64,000 bases of DNA, taken from NCBI RefSeq assembly GCF_014287955.1, contig NZ_JACOPD010000005.1, forward strand, positions 222,036 to 286,035, written 5' to 3'. This DNA comes from Lachnospira hominis (ex Liu et al. 2021). Lineage in GTDB: Bacteria > Bacillota > Clostridia > Lachnospirales > Lachnospiraceae. Under the pieces are notes generated by a model that was given only the letters and a program-made list of their open reading frames with translations, did no database searches and had not been told where the DNA came from. Shown here piece after piece: positions 28,020-37,260 of this stretch (within the stretch, counting starts at the first letter, position 1; each line of letters starts with the position of its first letter). The translations under genes were made by a program, and so were the position numbers.

Positions 28020-29123
28020 TTACTCCTTTATTGTGACTTCACTTGTGTTTTCAACGAGTGCAACATATGTTTTGCCTGGATTCATTACAATTTCTGTTCC
28101 GTCACCATAATAATACTTCGTTGCACCTTCGCTCTCACTTTCTTTTATCCATGTGACTTCACTGGCATATCCATTAGATACAAACAATCCTTTTCCTGAA
28201 CCATATATTTTATAATTTGGTGTTCCGTTTTCATAATAAGCAGGCGTGACATATTTTATAAGAATATTATCAAAACTCAGCTGCTCACCGCTCTCGCGGT
28301 CTATCTGTGCTGCACCAAACTGATATCTTAAATATTTCCCTGTCTTTTCATCATATTCAAACCAGGGGTCATTATATGGATAATTCATGTCAAGTTTTTT
28401 ACAAGAAGCACCATTTTCAGGCACTATTTTTTTGCTATCATCTGTATTAAATGTAAACGGTGGAACAAATCCGTCGGGATATGTAAGCTCATATCCTTTA
28501 TACTCAGCACTTTCAGTTATTCCATCCCAGCTTGTGTATGCATTATGCGGTGCAACTCTGTCGCTGCTTCTGTAAAAATTACAGTAATTCATTCCATCAA
28601 GCGAATGAAATGATGCTCTCTGAAGATAGCCGGCTGCATATTCGGAATACCCGAAATGGACATAAACAGCTTCAAATTCTTTGGCAAACAGAAGAAAATA
28701 TGTACGGCAGCTTCGTACAGGTCCTATTTTTTCAAGGTCTGTTTTATTTTCAAAAAGACAACACATACGTGTAATGCCGCCCTCAACCGGTGATTCAAAA
28801 ACAACATCTGCCTGTCCGATATCAGACTGAGGCATGGCATCATATATATTACTGTACATTACCGCATAAGGAACATTCTGATAATCTTCTTTTGATATCC
28901 ATTGACCGCTCAAAAGGCTTCTTACCATTCCTTCATGTGTATCTTTTGTCTCTGTCATGTCAGCAGGCGTATCTTTTTGTGTAATTATTACAGAATTATC
29001 TATATTTACTTTTTTTCTTGTAAGCTTTCCCATAACAAGAATTACTGTCAATATTGAAACAGCTGCCACAAGTGAAAATATAACAAACTGGATTCCGGTT
29101 CTTCTTTTACGCCTTTTTTTCAC
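28020..29123 (-). CDS. DUF3048 (YerB-like) membrane-anchored extracellular protein
   Basis: A 367-residue protein with a very basic N-terminus (KKRRKRRTG), one signal-anchor helix (about 11-31) and a large extracellular part. The DUF3048 hallmarks are VPYAVMYSNI, GITRMCCLFE, IGPVRSCRTYFLLFAKEF (18 residues), and near the C-terminus the G-x-x-Y-V-A-L-V strand. The function of YerB-like proteins is unknown. The start is a GTG preceded by GGGAGG nine bases upstream. Confidence 0.85.
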   Translation of the reverse strand: MKKRRKRRTGIQFVIFSLVAAVSILTVILVMGKLTRKKVNIDNSVIITQKDTPADMTETKDTHEGMVRSLLSGQWISKEDYQNVPYAVMYSNIYDAMPQSDIGQADVVFESPVEGGITRMCCLFENKTDLEKIGPVRSCRTYFLLFAKEFEAVYVHFGYSEYAAGYLQRASFHSLDGMNYCNFYRSSDRVAPHNAYTSWDGITESAEYKGYELTYPDGFVPPFTFNTDDSKKIVPENGASCKKLDMNYPYNDPWFEYDEKTGKYLRYQFGAAQIDRESGEQLSFDNILIKYVTPAYYENGTPNYKIYGSGKGLFVSNGYASEVTWIKESESEGATKYYYGDGTEIVMNPGKTYVALVENTSEVTIKE

Positions 29124-29148
29124 TATTTACATCCTCCCCAGATATTAT

Positions 29149-29658
29149 TCATCTTGTAATTCCAAGATTATCAAGTATTTCTCTTTGTTTAGACTCCATT
29201 ACAGCAGCCTCATCAGGTTCCATATGGTCATAGCCAAAAAGATGCATCATGCTGTGTGCAACAAGAAACGCAAGTTCACGTTCCTGTGAATGTCCGTATT
29301 TTTCTGCCTGTTCAACAACCTTTTCTACCGATACAACTATATCACCAAGCATAAGTTCACCCGAATCAGGATTAAAATAATCTTCAACGTCATTTTCAAG
29401 TTCATCACTTATGCCGTCAAAATCTCCGGGTAATGCAAAATTAAGCATCGGAAATGATAATACATCAGTAGGATTGTTAATATTCCTATACTCAGCATTT
29501 ATTTTTTTTATTTCATCATTGTCTGTAAGTGTAACATTAACTTCAGCTTCATATGGGCATTTTGCATAATCAACAGCTTCGTTTATAACACGGTTTATAA
29601 TATTCTCGTAATCAAGCTTTAATTCTTTGTCCGTTTCGTATTCTATATTAATTGTCAT
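29149..29658 (-). CDS. ybeY: Endoribonuclease YbeY
   Basis: Metal-dependent RNase involved in 16S rRNA 3'-end maturation and ribosome quality control. The 169 residues contain the metal motif HSMMHLFGYDH (H-x3-H-x5-H) and the upstream TDVLSFPM motif. A longer than usual acidic segment (DFDGISDELENDVEDYF) sits between the two. It overlaps phoH by 11 bases, a conserved gene pair. Confidence 0.95.
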   Translation of the reverse strand: MTINIEYETDKELKLDYENIINRVINEAVDYAKCPYEAEVNVTLTDNDEIKKINAEYRNINNPTDVLSFPMLNFALPGDFDGISDELENDVEDYFNPDSGELMLGDIVVSVEKVVEQAEKYGHSQERELAFLVAHSMMHLFGYDHMEPDEAAVMESKQREILDNLGITR

Positions 29659-30697
29659 TTTGTCTTCCTCTTCTTTTTGTTGTTTTTTCTTTTTTATTTT
29701 CGCTCTCTTTGTCTTTTACCAGACTTTTTGTTCGTCTGTTCTGACGGCTCTCATAATCTTCATATGCCTTTACAATCTTTTGGACAAGAGGATGCCTTAC
29801 TACGTCCTGATTCGTAAGTTTGACAAAACCTATATCATCAACTTTTGATAATACTTTAATTGCAACATCAAGTCCTGATACAGTTCCGGCCGGAAGGTCT
29901 TTTTGTGACGAATCACCTGTAACTATTACTTTTGAACCAAATCCTATTCTTGTAAGAAACATCTTCATCTGTGCCGGAGTAGTATTTTGTGCTTCATCAA
30001 GAATGATAAAAGCATTATCAAGTGTCCGTCCTCGCATATATGCAAGTGGTGCTACTTCAATCAGCCCTTTTTCCATATTTGCAGCAAAACTTTCAGCTCC
30101 CATAATCTGATAGAGTGCATCATATAAAGGCCTTAGATATGGGTCAACTTTACTCTGGAGATCACCGGGCAGAAATCCCAGTTTTTCTCCGGCTTCTATT
30201 GCAGGACGTGTAAGAATTATTCTTCCGACTTCATTATTTTTAAATGCCTGTATAGCCATTGCCATTGCAAGATATGTCTTTCCTGTTCCGGCAGGACCAA
30301 GTCCGAATACAATCATTTTCTGTCTTATCTGTTCTACATAATACTTCTGTCCAAGTGTTTTGGGCTTAATCGGCTTTCCTGTTATTGTTCTGCATACAAG
30401 TTCATCATCTATTTCTAATACAGCATCTTCTTTCTCATCCATGCATAATGCAAGTGCATAGTCAACATTTTGTTCTGTTATTGTATTTCCCCGTTTGGCA
30501 AGTTCCAAAAGATTTGCCAGTACCTTTCGTGCATGACCGGCACCGGATTCACTTCCAAGAATTTTTACCTGCGAATCTCTTGCTATTATTGTAACTTTTA
30601 ATGTCTTTTCAATCTTTTTTACATATTCATCAAACTGTCCAAAAACCGAAACGCTGTAATCAGCCGGTATTTCTATATTTGTTTCAATAACACTCAT
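29648..30697 (-). CDS. phoH: PhoH-like ATPase
   Basis: Cytosolic ATPase of the PhoH/YlaK group, possibly an RNA helicase acting with YbeY. About 349 residues: an N-terminal KH-like region (VTIIARDSQVKILGSESGA), Walker A GPAGTGKT, VGRIILTRPAIEAGEKLGFL (20 residues), FIILDEAQNTTPAQMKMF (Walker B) and TGDSSQKDLP. The C-terminus is highly basic (KKEKTTKRRGRQ). The ATG at 30697 shares its A with the yqfD stop; a TTG one codon earlier is also open. Confidence 0.95.
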   Translation of the reverse strand: MSVIETNIEIPADYSVSVFGQFDEYVKKIEKTLKVTIIARDSQVKILGSESGAGHARKVLANLLELAKRGNTITEQNVDYALALCMDEKEDAVLEIDDELVCRTITGKPIKPKTLGQKYYVEQIRQKMIVFGLGPAGTGKTYLAMAMAIQAFKNNEVGRIILTRPAIEAGEKLGFLPGDLQSKVDPYLRPLYDALYQIMGAESFAANMEKGLIEVAPLAYMRGRTLDNAFIILDEAQNTTPAQMKMFLTRIGFGSKVIVTGDSSQKDLPAGTVSGLDVAIKVLSKVDDIGFVKLTNQDVVRHPLVQKIVKAYEDYESRQNRRTKSLVKDKESENKKEKTTKRRGRQNDN

Positions 30698-31944
30698 CAA
30701 TTGCTCTCTTTCTTTTCTCCATTCGATATTTTACTGTCAGGCATTGCAAGTTCATCTGCCGCAACATTTTCTTTTACTGTCTGCGGTGAAATAAGAATAA
30801 GTGCACCTTCACATGTATAAATATCATTATTTTTAAATATTTTAACACGTTCATCAGCTATTTGCACGCCCTTTTGATTCAACTGTGACAATAATCTTGC
30901 AAGTCTGCCATTTAATACAGCAGAAGCTTCCTCATCACTATATGTATATTCTTCCGGTTTATATTCATAATATGTTATTTTTCCAACTGACACCGGAAGA
31001 TATAAGTCGTCATTAATCTTTAATGTCGTATAATCCTCTTTTTTATCGCACAACTTTAATCCAACAGCTCCGGGTCCTATACTGATAATATATTTACCGG
31101 CTCTTATTACTGCATTCACCCTTGTTTTTCCTGTAAATACTTTATTTTCATATTTTTCAGACAGCTCATCACTGTAAATCATTTCTGTTTTTATTAATAC
31201 ATCTGCATCTGCCGTGACGCCTCTTTTTGCTATAACTTCACCAGAATCGTCACATATATTTACAACACCGGAAACAAGCACCTGTCCTTTTTCAACGTTG
31301 TCACCTTTTTTTACAAGCGGGGTGCCGCTTCTTGTTATTATTGACTCTATTGTTCCATCATCAGACGCAATTATATTTTCGGGAATCTCTGTGCTTTTTA
31401 TTTCGCCCTCAAAGCTGTCATTTTCTTTTATTGAAATATAAAGATGATTACCTTTTACTGCCGCTGCGACCCATGTAATCTCATCAAAATCCTCTCTCAT
31501 TTTCTTTTCTATATCATTACAGTCAATACAGGCAGTTCTGCATCCGTTTTTTACACCGATGCTTTCAAGATATCGTGTGAGAACAGGCGTTGTAAGATTG
31601 CTGTTACCCGAAAATGTAATGTTGAAAAGGAAAAGACTGCATATGTATATAAAAGCCATGCACAGTACAACTCCAGCAACAAACGAGTAATGCTTTCTAT
31701 ACCTGAATGCTATAAATGGAATTCCTTTTTTCTTTTTTATGCGTATTTTATTTCCTGTTTTTTTTGCAATTTCACACGCCGTCCTGAAGTTTCTGGCAGA
31801 TATCACAGCCTCCAGATATTCATCGCCAGAAATAACATGCTCAAGACATATTTTTCTGTGGTGGCACATATTAATAAATCTTTCTCTGCTGCCGGACATA
31901 ACATGTATCGTTACACATCCATAAATAAATTTAAATCCAGCCAT
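30697..31944 (-). CDS. yqfD: Sporulation protein YqfD
   Basis: A 415-residue membrane protein homologous to YqfD, needed for forespore engulfment-stage development in Bacillus. The N-terminus (GCVTIHVMSGSRERFINMC) is family-typical. A single transmembrane helix lies at about 88-110, followed by a FtsQ/POTRA-like segment (NLTTPVLTRYLESIGVKNG region) and an extracellular beta-rich domain with GTIESIITRSGTPLVKKGD (19 residues) and VLVSGVV. It is coupled to phoH and preceded by yqfC, the conserved order. Confidence 0.92.
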   Translation of the reverse strand: MAGFKFIYGCVTIHVMSGSRERFINMCHHRKICLEHVISGDEYLEAVISARNFRTACEIAKKTGNKIRIKKKKGIPFIAFRYRKHYSFVAGVVLCMAFIYICSLFLFNITFSGNSNLTTPVLTRYLESIGVKNGCRTACIDCNDIEKKMREDFDEITWVAAAVKGNHLYISIKENDSFEGEIKSTEIPENIIASDDGTIESIITRSGTPLVKKGDNVEKGQVLVSGVVNICDDSGEVIAKRGVTADADVLIKTEMIYSDELSEKYENKVFTGKTRVNAVIRAGKYIISIGPGAVGLKLCDKKEDYTTLKINDDLYLPVSVGKITYYEYKPEEYTYSDEEASAVLNGRLARLLSQLNQKGVQIADERVKIFKNNDIYTCEGALILISPQTVKENVAADELAMPDSKISNGEKKESN

Positions 31945-31958
31945 AAACTACGCCTCTT

Positions 31959-32234
31959 TTATTTTTGCCTGTTATGATTTTCATATTCCACAATACATAT
32001 TATCCCTTTTATCTGAATCTGGTCATCATCCAGATATTCAATTTCAAGGCACTTCCCTTTTATGCCAACACATCCTTTTTTTGTAGTCAGTCTCACTTCG
32101 GTTGTTTCATAGCTTACTATTGATTTGAAGTTCTGTACAACAACCTGCATATCTCCTGTAATATTTATAACAGGCATGCCAAAGACAACATCTTTTGGCA
32201 GTCCAAGCGACCTTGCAGTTTCAGCTTTATTCAT
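31959..32234 (-). CDS. yqfC: Sporulation protein YqfC
   Basis: A 91-residue YqfC homologue, functionally linked to YqfD in spore formation. Family pattern: LGLPKDVVFGMPVINITGDM (20 residues), EVRLTTKKGCVGIKGKCLEI (20 residues), and a C-terminal ILIKG-like strand (IQIKGIICIVEY). The ribosome site is weak. The 117-base upstream gap might hold a sporulation sigma-factor promoter, but I could not fix one with confidence. Confidence 0.9.
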   Translation of the reverse strand: MNKAETARSLGLPKDVVFGMPVINITGDMQVVVQNFKSIVSYETTEVRLTTKKGCVGIKGKCLEIEYLDDDQIQIKGIICIVEYENHNRQK

Positions 32235-32351
32235 AAATTACTCACATCGTCAGGCAGTATTATTATAATTAATATGCCAGACATCTGGTTTTTATTCATG
32301 ATGCGGCTTCATTTACAGACTCTGCATCTTTTTTGCCAGTATATCTGTATA

Positions 32352-32380
32352 AAAAAAGATGAGCCCCGAAAGGCTCACCT
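32352..32380 (-). terminator. Rho-independent terminator of rpsU
   Basis: On the minus strand GGTGAGCC and GGCTCATC pair around a CTTTCG-type loop (core stem TGAGCC at 32360-32365 with GGCTCA at 32372-32377), followed by seven T residues. It lies just after the rpsU stop codon. Confidence 0.85.
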
Positions 32381-32400
32381 TCAATAAAAGTCATTTAATA

Positions 32401-32577
32401 TTAGTTGAACTTACGTTTTCTAGCTGCTTCAGACTTTTTCTTACGTCTTACGCTTGGCTTTTCGTAATGTTCTCTTTTACGAATTTCCTGCTGAATGCCT
32501 GCCTTAGCACAGTTTCTCTTGAATCTGCGTAATGCACTATCTAAAGACTCGTTCTCTTTAACGATGACATTTGACAT
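32401..32577 (-). CDS. rpsU: 30S ribosomal protein S21
   Basis: A 58-residue basic protein of the 30S subunit. [20 protein letters not shown] (20 residues) and the Arg/Lys-rich C-terminus ending RKRKFN are characteristic. The start at 32577 is set by the family N-terminus and by AGGAAGA about eight bases upstream; a longer in-frame extension to 32667 would run through the promoter. Transcribed from its own promoter and closed by its own terminator. Confidence 0.97.
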   Translation of the reverse strand: MSNVIVKENESLDSALRRFKRNCAKAGIQQEIRKREHYEKPSVRRKKKSEAARKRKFN

Positions 32578-32654
32578 ATCTCTTCCTGACCACCCTTCTG
32601 TTGCAAATTGTGCTGTGCAATACATATTAGGGTATTTACTAATCGCACAATAAA

Positions 32655-32682
32655 CATTATACCACATAATCTCATTGCGTCA
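32655..32682 (-). promoter_or_regulatory. Sigma-A promoter of rpsU
   Basis: Minus strand: TTGACG (32682-32677), 16-base spacer, TATAAT (32660-32655), giving a leader of roughly 70 bases before the rpsU ATG. It lies in the gap after alaS. Confidence 0.85.
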
Positions 32683-32712
32683 ATGATAAAATTGAATTTT
32701 TTGCACAATTTT

Positions 32713-35352
32713 TTATTTAATCTGTCCTTCAAGAACTTCTGGTACTTTTGCAAGTAATTCATCAATTCCTGCCGGATTTTTACCGCCGGCCTGTGCCATA
32801 TTAGGACGACCACCGCCGCCACCGCCAACGATTGATGCAACAGCTTTGATAAGATTTCCTGCATGAGCACCTTTTGCAATAACATCGTCTGTTGCCATTG
32901 CAATCATATTAACCTTATCACCCTGGGCACTGACAATAAGTACAACACCTGAACCAATTTCACCTTTAAGCTTATCACCTAAGTTTCTTAATTCGTTCAT
33001 ATCTACGTTATCAACTTTGGCTGCAATATATTTAACGCCTTTTACTTCTTTGACATCATTAGAGACATCACCAAGTGCATTATTAGCAATCTGTGCCTTG
33101 AGTTTGTCATTTTCACTTGAAAGAGCTTTGATTTCTTCGTTCATTGCATTAATTCTTCTGATAAGCTGTGGACGCTCTGTTTTTGCAGCAACAGCGGCTT
33201 CATTTAATTCTTTTTCAAGTGATGCAAAATACTTCATAACTCCTTTGTCTGTAAGAGCTTCGATTCTTCTTACACCGGCAGCTACACCAGATTCAGAAAT
33301 AATCTTGAAAAGTCTGATATTGGCTGTATTTGCAACATGTGTACCACCACAGAATTCTTTAGAAAATTCTCCCATTGATACAACTCGTACTTTATCACCG
33401 TATTTTTCACCAAAGAGAGCCATAGCTCCTGTATTCTTGGCTTCTTCAATAGTCATAACCTGTGTGATTACAGGAATTGCTTCTGAAATCTTATCATTTA
33501 CAATATCTTCAACTTTTGCAATTTCTTCTGCTGTCATGCTCTGGAAATGAGTAAAGTCAAATCTTAATCTCTCTGGATTAACAAATGAACCCTTCTGCTC
33601 AACATGATTGCCAAGAACTTCACGAAGTGCTCTCTGAAGAAGATGTGTTGCACTGTGGTTCTTGCTTGTGTCAGCTCTCCATGCACCATCAACTTTTAAT
33701 GTGACTTCGTCGCCGGACTTAATCATGCCTTTTGTCATAACACCGACATGTCCGATTTTGCCGCCTTTAAGGTGAATAGTTGTCTCTACCTTAAATTCGC
33801 CTTCACTGCCTGTAATTGTACCACAGTCGCCTTCCTGACCACCCATTGTGCCATAGAATACTGTCTCATCAACTATAATTGTTCCTTTATCACCCTCAGA
33901 AAGAGCTTCAACAACTTCTTCTTCAGTTGTAAGAACTGTTACATGTGAATGATTTTCAAGCTTGTCATAACCGACAAACTTACTTGTAATTGCAGGGTCA
34001 ATATCATCATATACAGTAGCATCCGCTCCCATATAATTAGTTGTCTTTCTCGCTTTACGGGCTTTTTCACGCTGTTCGTTCATAGCTTTTGTAAAGCCTT
34101 CTTCATCAATTGTGATATTCTTTTCTTCGAGAATCTCTTTTGTGAGATCAAGTGGGAATCCATAAGTATCATAAAGCTTAAAAGCATCTTCACCGGCAAG
34201 TACGCTGCTGCCATTCTTTAATACTTCTGCTTCCATATCATTAAGAATACTTAATCCCTGGTCAATTGTCTTGTTAAACTTTTCTTCTTCTTCAGAAATA
34301 ACTTTGGTAATGAATACTCGCTTTTCTTCAAGTTCAGGATAACCATCCTTTGAACCTTCGATTACTGTCTCACAAAGCTTAGACAGAAACTTACCTTCAA
34401 TACCTAAGATACGTCCATGTCTTGCTGCACGACGGAGAAGTCTTCTTAAAACATAACCTCTTCCTTCGTTAGATGGCATAATACCATCACTTACCATAAA
34501 TGTAACTGATCGGATATGGTCTGTGATAACACGGATAGAAACATCCTGCTTCTCATCATCTTTGTACTTAACGCCTGCCATCTCACAGACCTTGTCACGG
34601 AGTGCCTGTAATGTATCAACATCAAATATTGAATCAACATCCTGAACTACAACCGCAAGACGTTCAAGTCCCATACCTGTATCGATATTCTTCTGGATAA
34701 GGTCAGAATAATTACCCTTGCCATCATTATTAAACTGTGAAAATACATTGTTCCATACTTCCATATATCTGTCGCAGTCACAGCCTACTGTACAGCCCGG
34801 CTTGCCGCATCCGTACTTTTCGCCTCTGTCATAATAAATCTCTGAACATGGACCACATGGACCAGCACCATGTTCCCAGAAATTATCTTCTTTGCCAAAT
34901 CTGAAAATTCTTTCAGGTGCAATCCCAATCTCTTTATTCCATATATCAAATGCCTCATCATCATCTACATAAATAGATGGATAAAGTCTGTTGGCATCAA
35001 GTCCAACAACCTCTGTAAGGAATTCCCATGACCAGTGAATTGCTTCTCTCTTGAAGTAGTCACCGAATGAGAAGTTACCAAGCATCTCGAAAAATGTACC
35101 ATGTCTTGCTGTCTTTCCTACGTTTTCGATATCACCTGTACGGATACACTTCTGACATGTTGTAACCCTGCGTCTTGGCGGAATCTCCTGTCCTGTAAAA
35201 TACGGCTTTAATGGTGCCATACCTGAATTAATAATTAATAAACTGTTATCGTTATGTGGAACGAGCGAAAAGCTCTTCATCTTGAGATGTCCTTTGCTTT
35301 CAAAGAAATCCAAAAATAACTTTCTTAACTCGTTTACGCCTCTGTATTGCAC
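32713..35352 (-). CDS. alaS: Alanine-tRNA ligase
   Basis: Class II synthetase charging tRNA-Ala, 879 residues. The catalytic core has PRRRVTTCQKCIRTGDIENV (20 residues), GNFSFGDYFK and the motif 3 region GYVLRRLLRRAARHG. The editing domain has metal ligands HSATH and CGGTH. A C-terminal DHHA1-like C-Ala domain ends with the glycine-rich VGGGGGGRPNMAQAGG. The start is GTG at 35352 with AGGAGG upstream; it overlaps the 3' end of a small membrane-protein gene by 19 bases, suggesting translational coupling. No T-box leader is seen in the short upstream region. Confidence 0.98.
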   Translation of the reverse strand: MQYRGVNELRKLFLDFFESKGHLKMKSFSLVPHNDNSLLIINSGMAPLKPYFTGQEIPPRRRVTTCQKCIRTGDIENVGKTARHGTFFEMLGNFSFGDYFKREAIHWSWEFLTEVVGLDANRLYPSIYVDDDEAFDIWNKEIGIAPERIFRFGKEDNFWEHGAGPCGPCSEIYYDRGEKYGCGKPGCTVGCDCDRYMEVWNNVFSQFNNDGKGNYSDLIQKNIDTGMGLERLAVVVQDVDSIFDVDTLQALRDKVCEMAGVKYKDDEKQDVSIRVITDHIRSVTFMVSDGIMPSNEGRGYVLRRLLRRAARHGRILGIEGKFLSKLCETVIEGSKDGYPELEEKRVFITKVISEEEEKFNKTIDQGLSILNDMEAEVLKNGSSVLAGEDAFKLYDTYGFPLDLTKEILEEKNITIDEEGFTKAMNEQREKARKARKTTNYMGADATVYDDIDPAITSKFVGYDKLENHSHVTVLTTEEEVVEALSEGDKGTIIVDETVFYGTMGGQEGDCGTITGSEGEFKVETTIHLKGGKIGHVGVMTKGMIKSGDEVTLKVDGAWRADTSKNHSATHLLQRALREVLGNHVEQKGSFVNPERLRFDFTHFQSMTAEEIAKVEDIVNDKISEAIPVITQVMTIEEAKNTGAMALFGEKYGDKVRVVSMGEFSKEFCGGTHVANTANIRLFKIISESGVAAGVRRIEALTDKGVMKYFASLEKELNEAAVAAKTERPQLIRRINAMNEEIKALSSENDKLKAQIANNALGDVSNDVKEVKGVKYIAAKVDNVDMNELRNLGDKLKGEIGSGVVLIVSAQGDKVNMIAMATDDVIAKGAHAGNLIKAVASIVGGGGGGRPNMAQAGGKNPAGIDELLAKVPEVLEGQIK

Positions 35353-35501
35353 TCTTCTTCCCTCCTGGCTTTTTTAGCATCTTTTTTCTTTCTAAGTGTG
35401 CCGCCAATAAATACTGCGGCAACTAATAAACCAAGCATAATTACAAATTTTATGCTCTCATATAAAATCTCTCCGGCCAAAATACTTACCAAACCAACCA
35501 T
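35334..35501 (-). CDS. 55-residue single-helix membrane protein overlapping alaS
   Basis: A short gene with GGAGG five bases before its ATG. The product begins MVGLVSILAGEILYES, has one hydrophobic helix (about 17-33), then a basic and acidic tail (RKKKDAKKARREEE). Its last 19 bases overlap the start of alaS, and its AGGAGG-encoding tail (codons for Arg-Arg) supplies the alaS ribosome site. Similar small proteins upstream of alaS exist in Lachnospiraceae and are often misnamed 'vanadium nitrogenase' in databases; that name has no support here. Function unknown. Confidence 0.75.
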   Translation of the reverse strand: MVGLVSILAGEILYESIKFVIMLGLLVAAVFIGGTLRKKKDAKKARREEECNTEA

Positions 35502-35547
35502 ATTGCCTCCAATTCTGCATACATTTACTATGCAATCACATTGTTAT

Positions 35548-35576
35548 ATATTATCACAAAAAAAATCATTAATCAA
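35548..35576 (-). promoter_or_regulatory. Candidate promoter for the small protein-alaS pair
   Basis: Minus strand: TTGATT (35576-35571), 17-base spacer containing an eight-T run, TAATAT (35553-35548), about 47 bases upstream of the small gene's ATG. The -35 overlaps the end of the MutS-like gene. Confidence 0.45.
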
Positions 35577-37260
35577 CCTTCCAGCTTCCACTCCTGATAA
35601 AATAGCCAGCCTGTGATTCTGCTGCATCAATTATATTTTTGTTGTACCCAATCACACCAAGCAGTTTTATGGCATTTCTTGTAACCGCAGGTCCTGTAAA
35701 CAGTCTGTAATTAAACTTTACATCATCATCTGTAACTTCTTCCTGAAAATGATAATTATCATAATATTTTTCAAGAAGATACGTAAGTTCAATATCATGC
35801 GTAGCCGCAAAAACAAGCACATTTTTATATCTGAGGCTTTTTAGTATCTCAGATGATGCAGCAATTCGTTCAACGGTGTTTGTTCCGCGAAGAACCTCGT
35901 CAACAAAACAGAGTACAGGTCTTTTATCATCTTTATCAACAGCATCAAGTATACGTTTTAATGATTTTATTTCAACAATGTAATAACTGTTTTGTGCATT
36001 AAGGTCGTCACGAAGTGCCATTGAAGAATATATCCTATAAAAAGGAGCATTATATTCTTTTGATGTACTTGTATAAATAGTCTGTGATAAAAGAGCATTT
36101 ATTGCAATCGTCTTTAAAAATGTCGATTTACCCGATGCATTTGACCCCGTTACAAGAACATGTTTTGATGTTGTTATCGAATTTACAACTGGTTCTTTAA
36201 TAAGCGGATGAAAAACCTCAGTCACCGACATGTTAGTCCCATGTGAAGATAACGCAGGTCTTGACCAGTATTCAAGCTGTTTTCTGAAAGAGGCTACGCA
36301 TATACATGCTTCAATATATCCAAGTGTTTCCATAAGCTCATAAACCTTGTCCTCATGTGAATCAAGCTTTTTAAGCATATGATTAAACTTAATGAGGTCT
36401 ATATGTGTGAGCATACGTACATAATCAAGTACCATCTCTGAAAGTGAACCTGTCACATTGCCTGATGTCAGAATTCCCGAATTTTTTACAACAGAAGAAA
36501 AATCTTTTTCAGCATCTTTAAAATATCTGTTATATTCCGAAAGTTCTTCTATATCTAATTTTTCAATATCATGTGCAGCCTGGACCATGCGTACAATCTG
36601 TGTTATACATATAAAATAAGGTTCAACGCCGGCTTTTAATTTGTAATAACTTATTACAGCAAAGCTTACAGCCACAATAACAAGCCCGATTCCCGCAACA
36701 GGATTCACAAAAATGCAGCATATAATCGCAGCTGCTATTAAAATTACTGACAGATAATGAATAAGATTGCCCGACGGCTTCAAATCCGAAAGCAGGCTGA
36801 TATAATCACTTACCGATACACCCTTTGAAAATCCAAGCCAGCAGAAAATCCTCTGCACAGATTTTCTTTTTTCTTTATCGGATGCAAAAAACGAAGCAAG
36901 TCTGTCAGTTTCTTTTAACTTCTTTATATCCGACGGAATACGGAGCATTTTATACAAACTTTCCTGACCAACAGAAGAATTTGCTATATTCATTTTTTTG
37001 TAAATTCTATCCATATCGAGGTCATTCCACGTTATATCATCTATATATCCGCTGTCGGCCCCGGAATTTTCTATGCTGTCCTCATAATAATGAGAAATAA
37101 CTTTCATTTCATCATCTGTTATTTTCCTTGTTGACGGTTTTCCCCAGCTGGATTCAAGCTTTTTTTCAATACGTTCACGCCTTCGCCTGTTATTATCCAC
37201 CCACAGATAAATCACCGCCACAATAAGTGCTGCAATAAACAAGATTACTTTTGAGTCCAT
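35569..37260 (-). CDS. Membrane-anchored MutS-like ATPase
   Basis: A 563-residue protein with an N-terminal transmembrane helix (about 5-22) followed by an Arg-rich stop (NNRRRRERIEKK), two more hydrophobic helices (about 170-208), a helical clamp-like region and a C-terminal MutS-type ABC ATPase: TGSNASGKSTFLKT (Walker A), FVDEVLRGTNTVERIAAS (18 residues, Walker B and signature) and ATHDIELT. There is no mismatch-recognition domain, so it is not MutS1 and should not read mismatches the same way. Its role is unknown. It overlaps deoD by 16 bases. Confidence 0.85.
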   Translation of the reverse strand: MDSKVILFIAALIVAVIYLWVDNNRRRRERIEKKLESSWGKPSTRKITDDEMKVISHYYEDSIENSGADSGYIDDITWNDLDMDRIYKKMNIANSSVGQESLYKMLRIPSDIKKLKETDRLASFFASDKEKRKSVQRIFCWLGFSKGVSVSDYISLLSDLKPSGNLIHYLSVILIAAAIICCIFVNPVAGIGLVIVAVSFAVISYYKLKAGVEPYFICITQIVRMVQAAHDIEKLDIEELSEYNRYFKDAEKDFSSVVKNSGILTSGNVTGSLSEMVLDYVRMLTHIDLIKFNHMLKKLDSHEDKVYELMETLGYIEACICVASFRKQLEYWSRPALSSHGTNMSVTEVFHPLIKEPVVNSITTSKHVLVTGSNASGKSTFLKTIAINALLSQTIYTSTSKEYNAPFYRIYSSMALRDDLNAQNSYYIVEIKSLKRILDAVDKDDKRPVLCFVDEVLRGTNTVERIAASSEILKSLRYKNVLVFAATHDIELTYLLEKYYDNYHFQEEVTDDDVKFNYRLFTGPAVTRNAIKLLGVIGYNKNIIDAAESQAGYFIRSGSWKVD

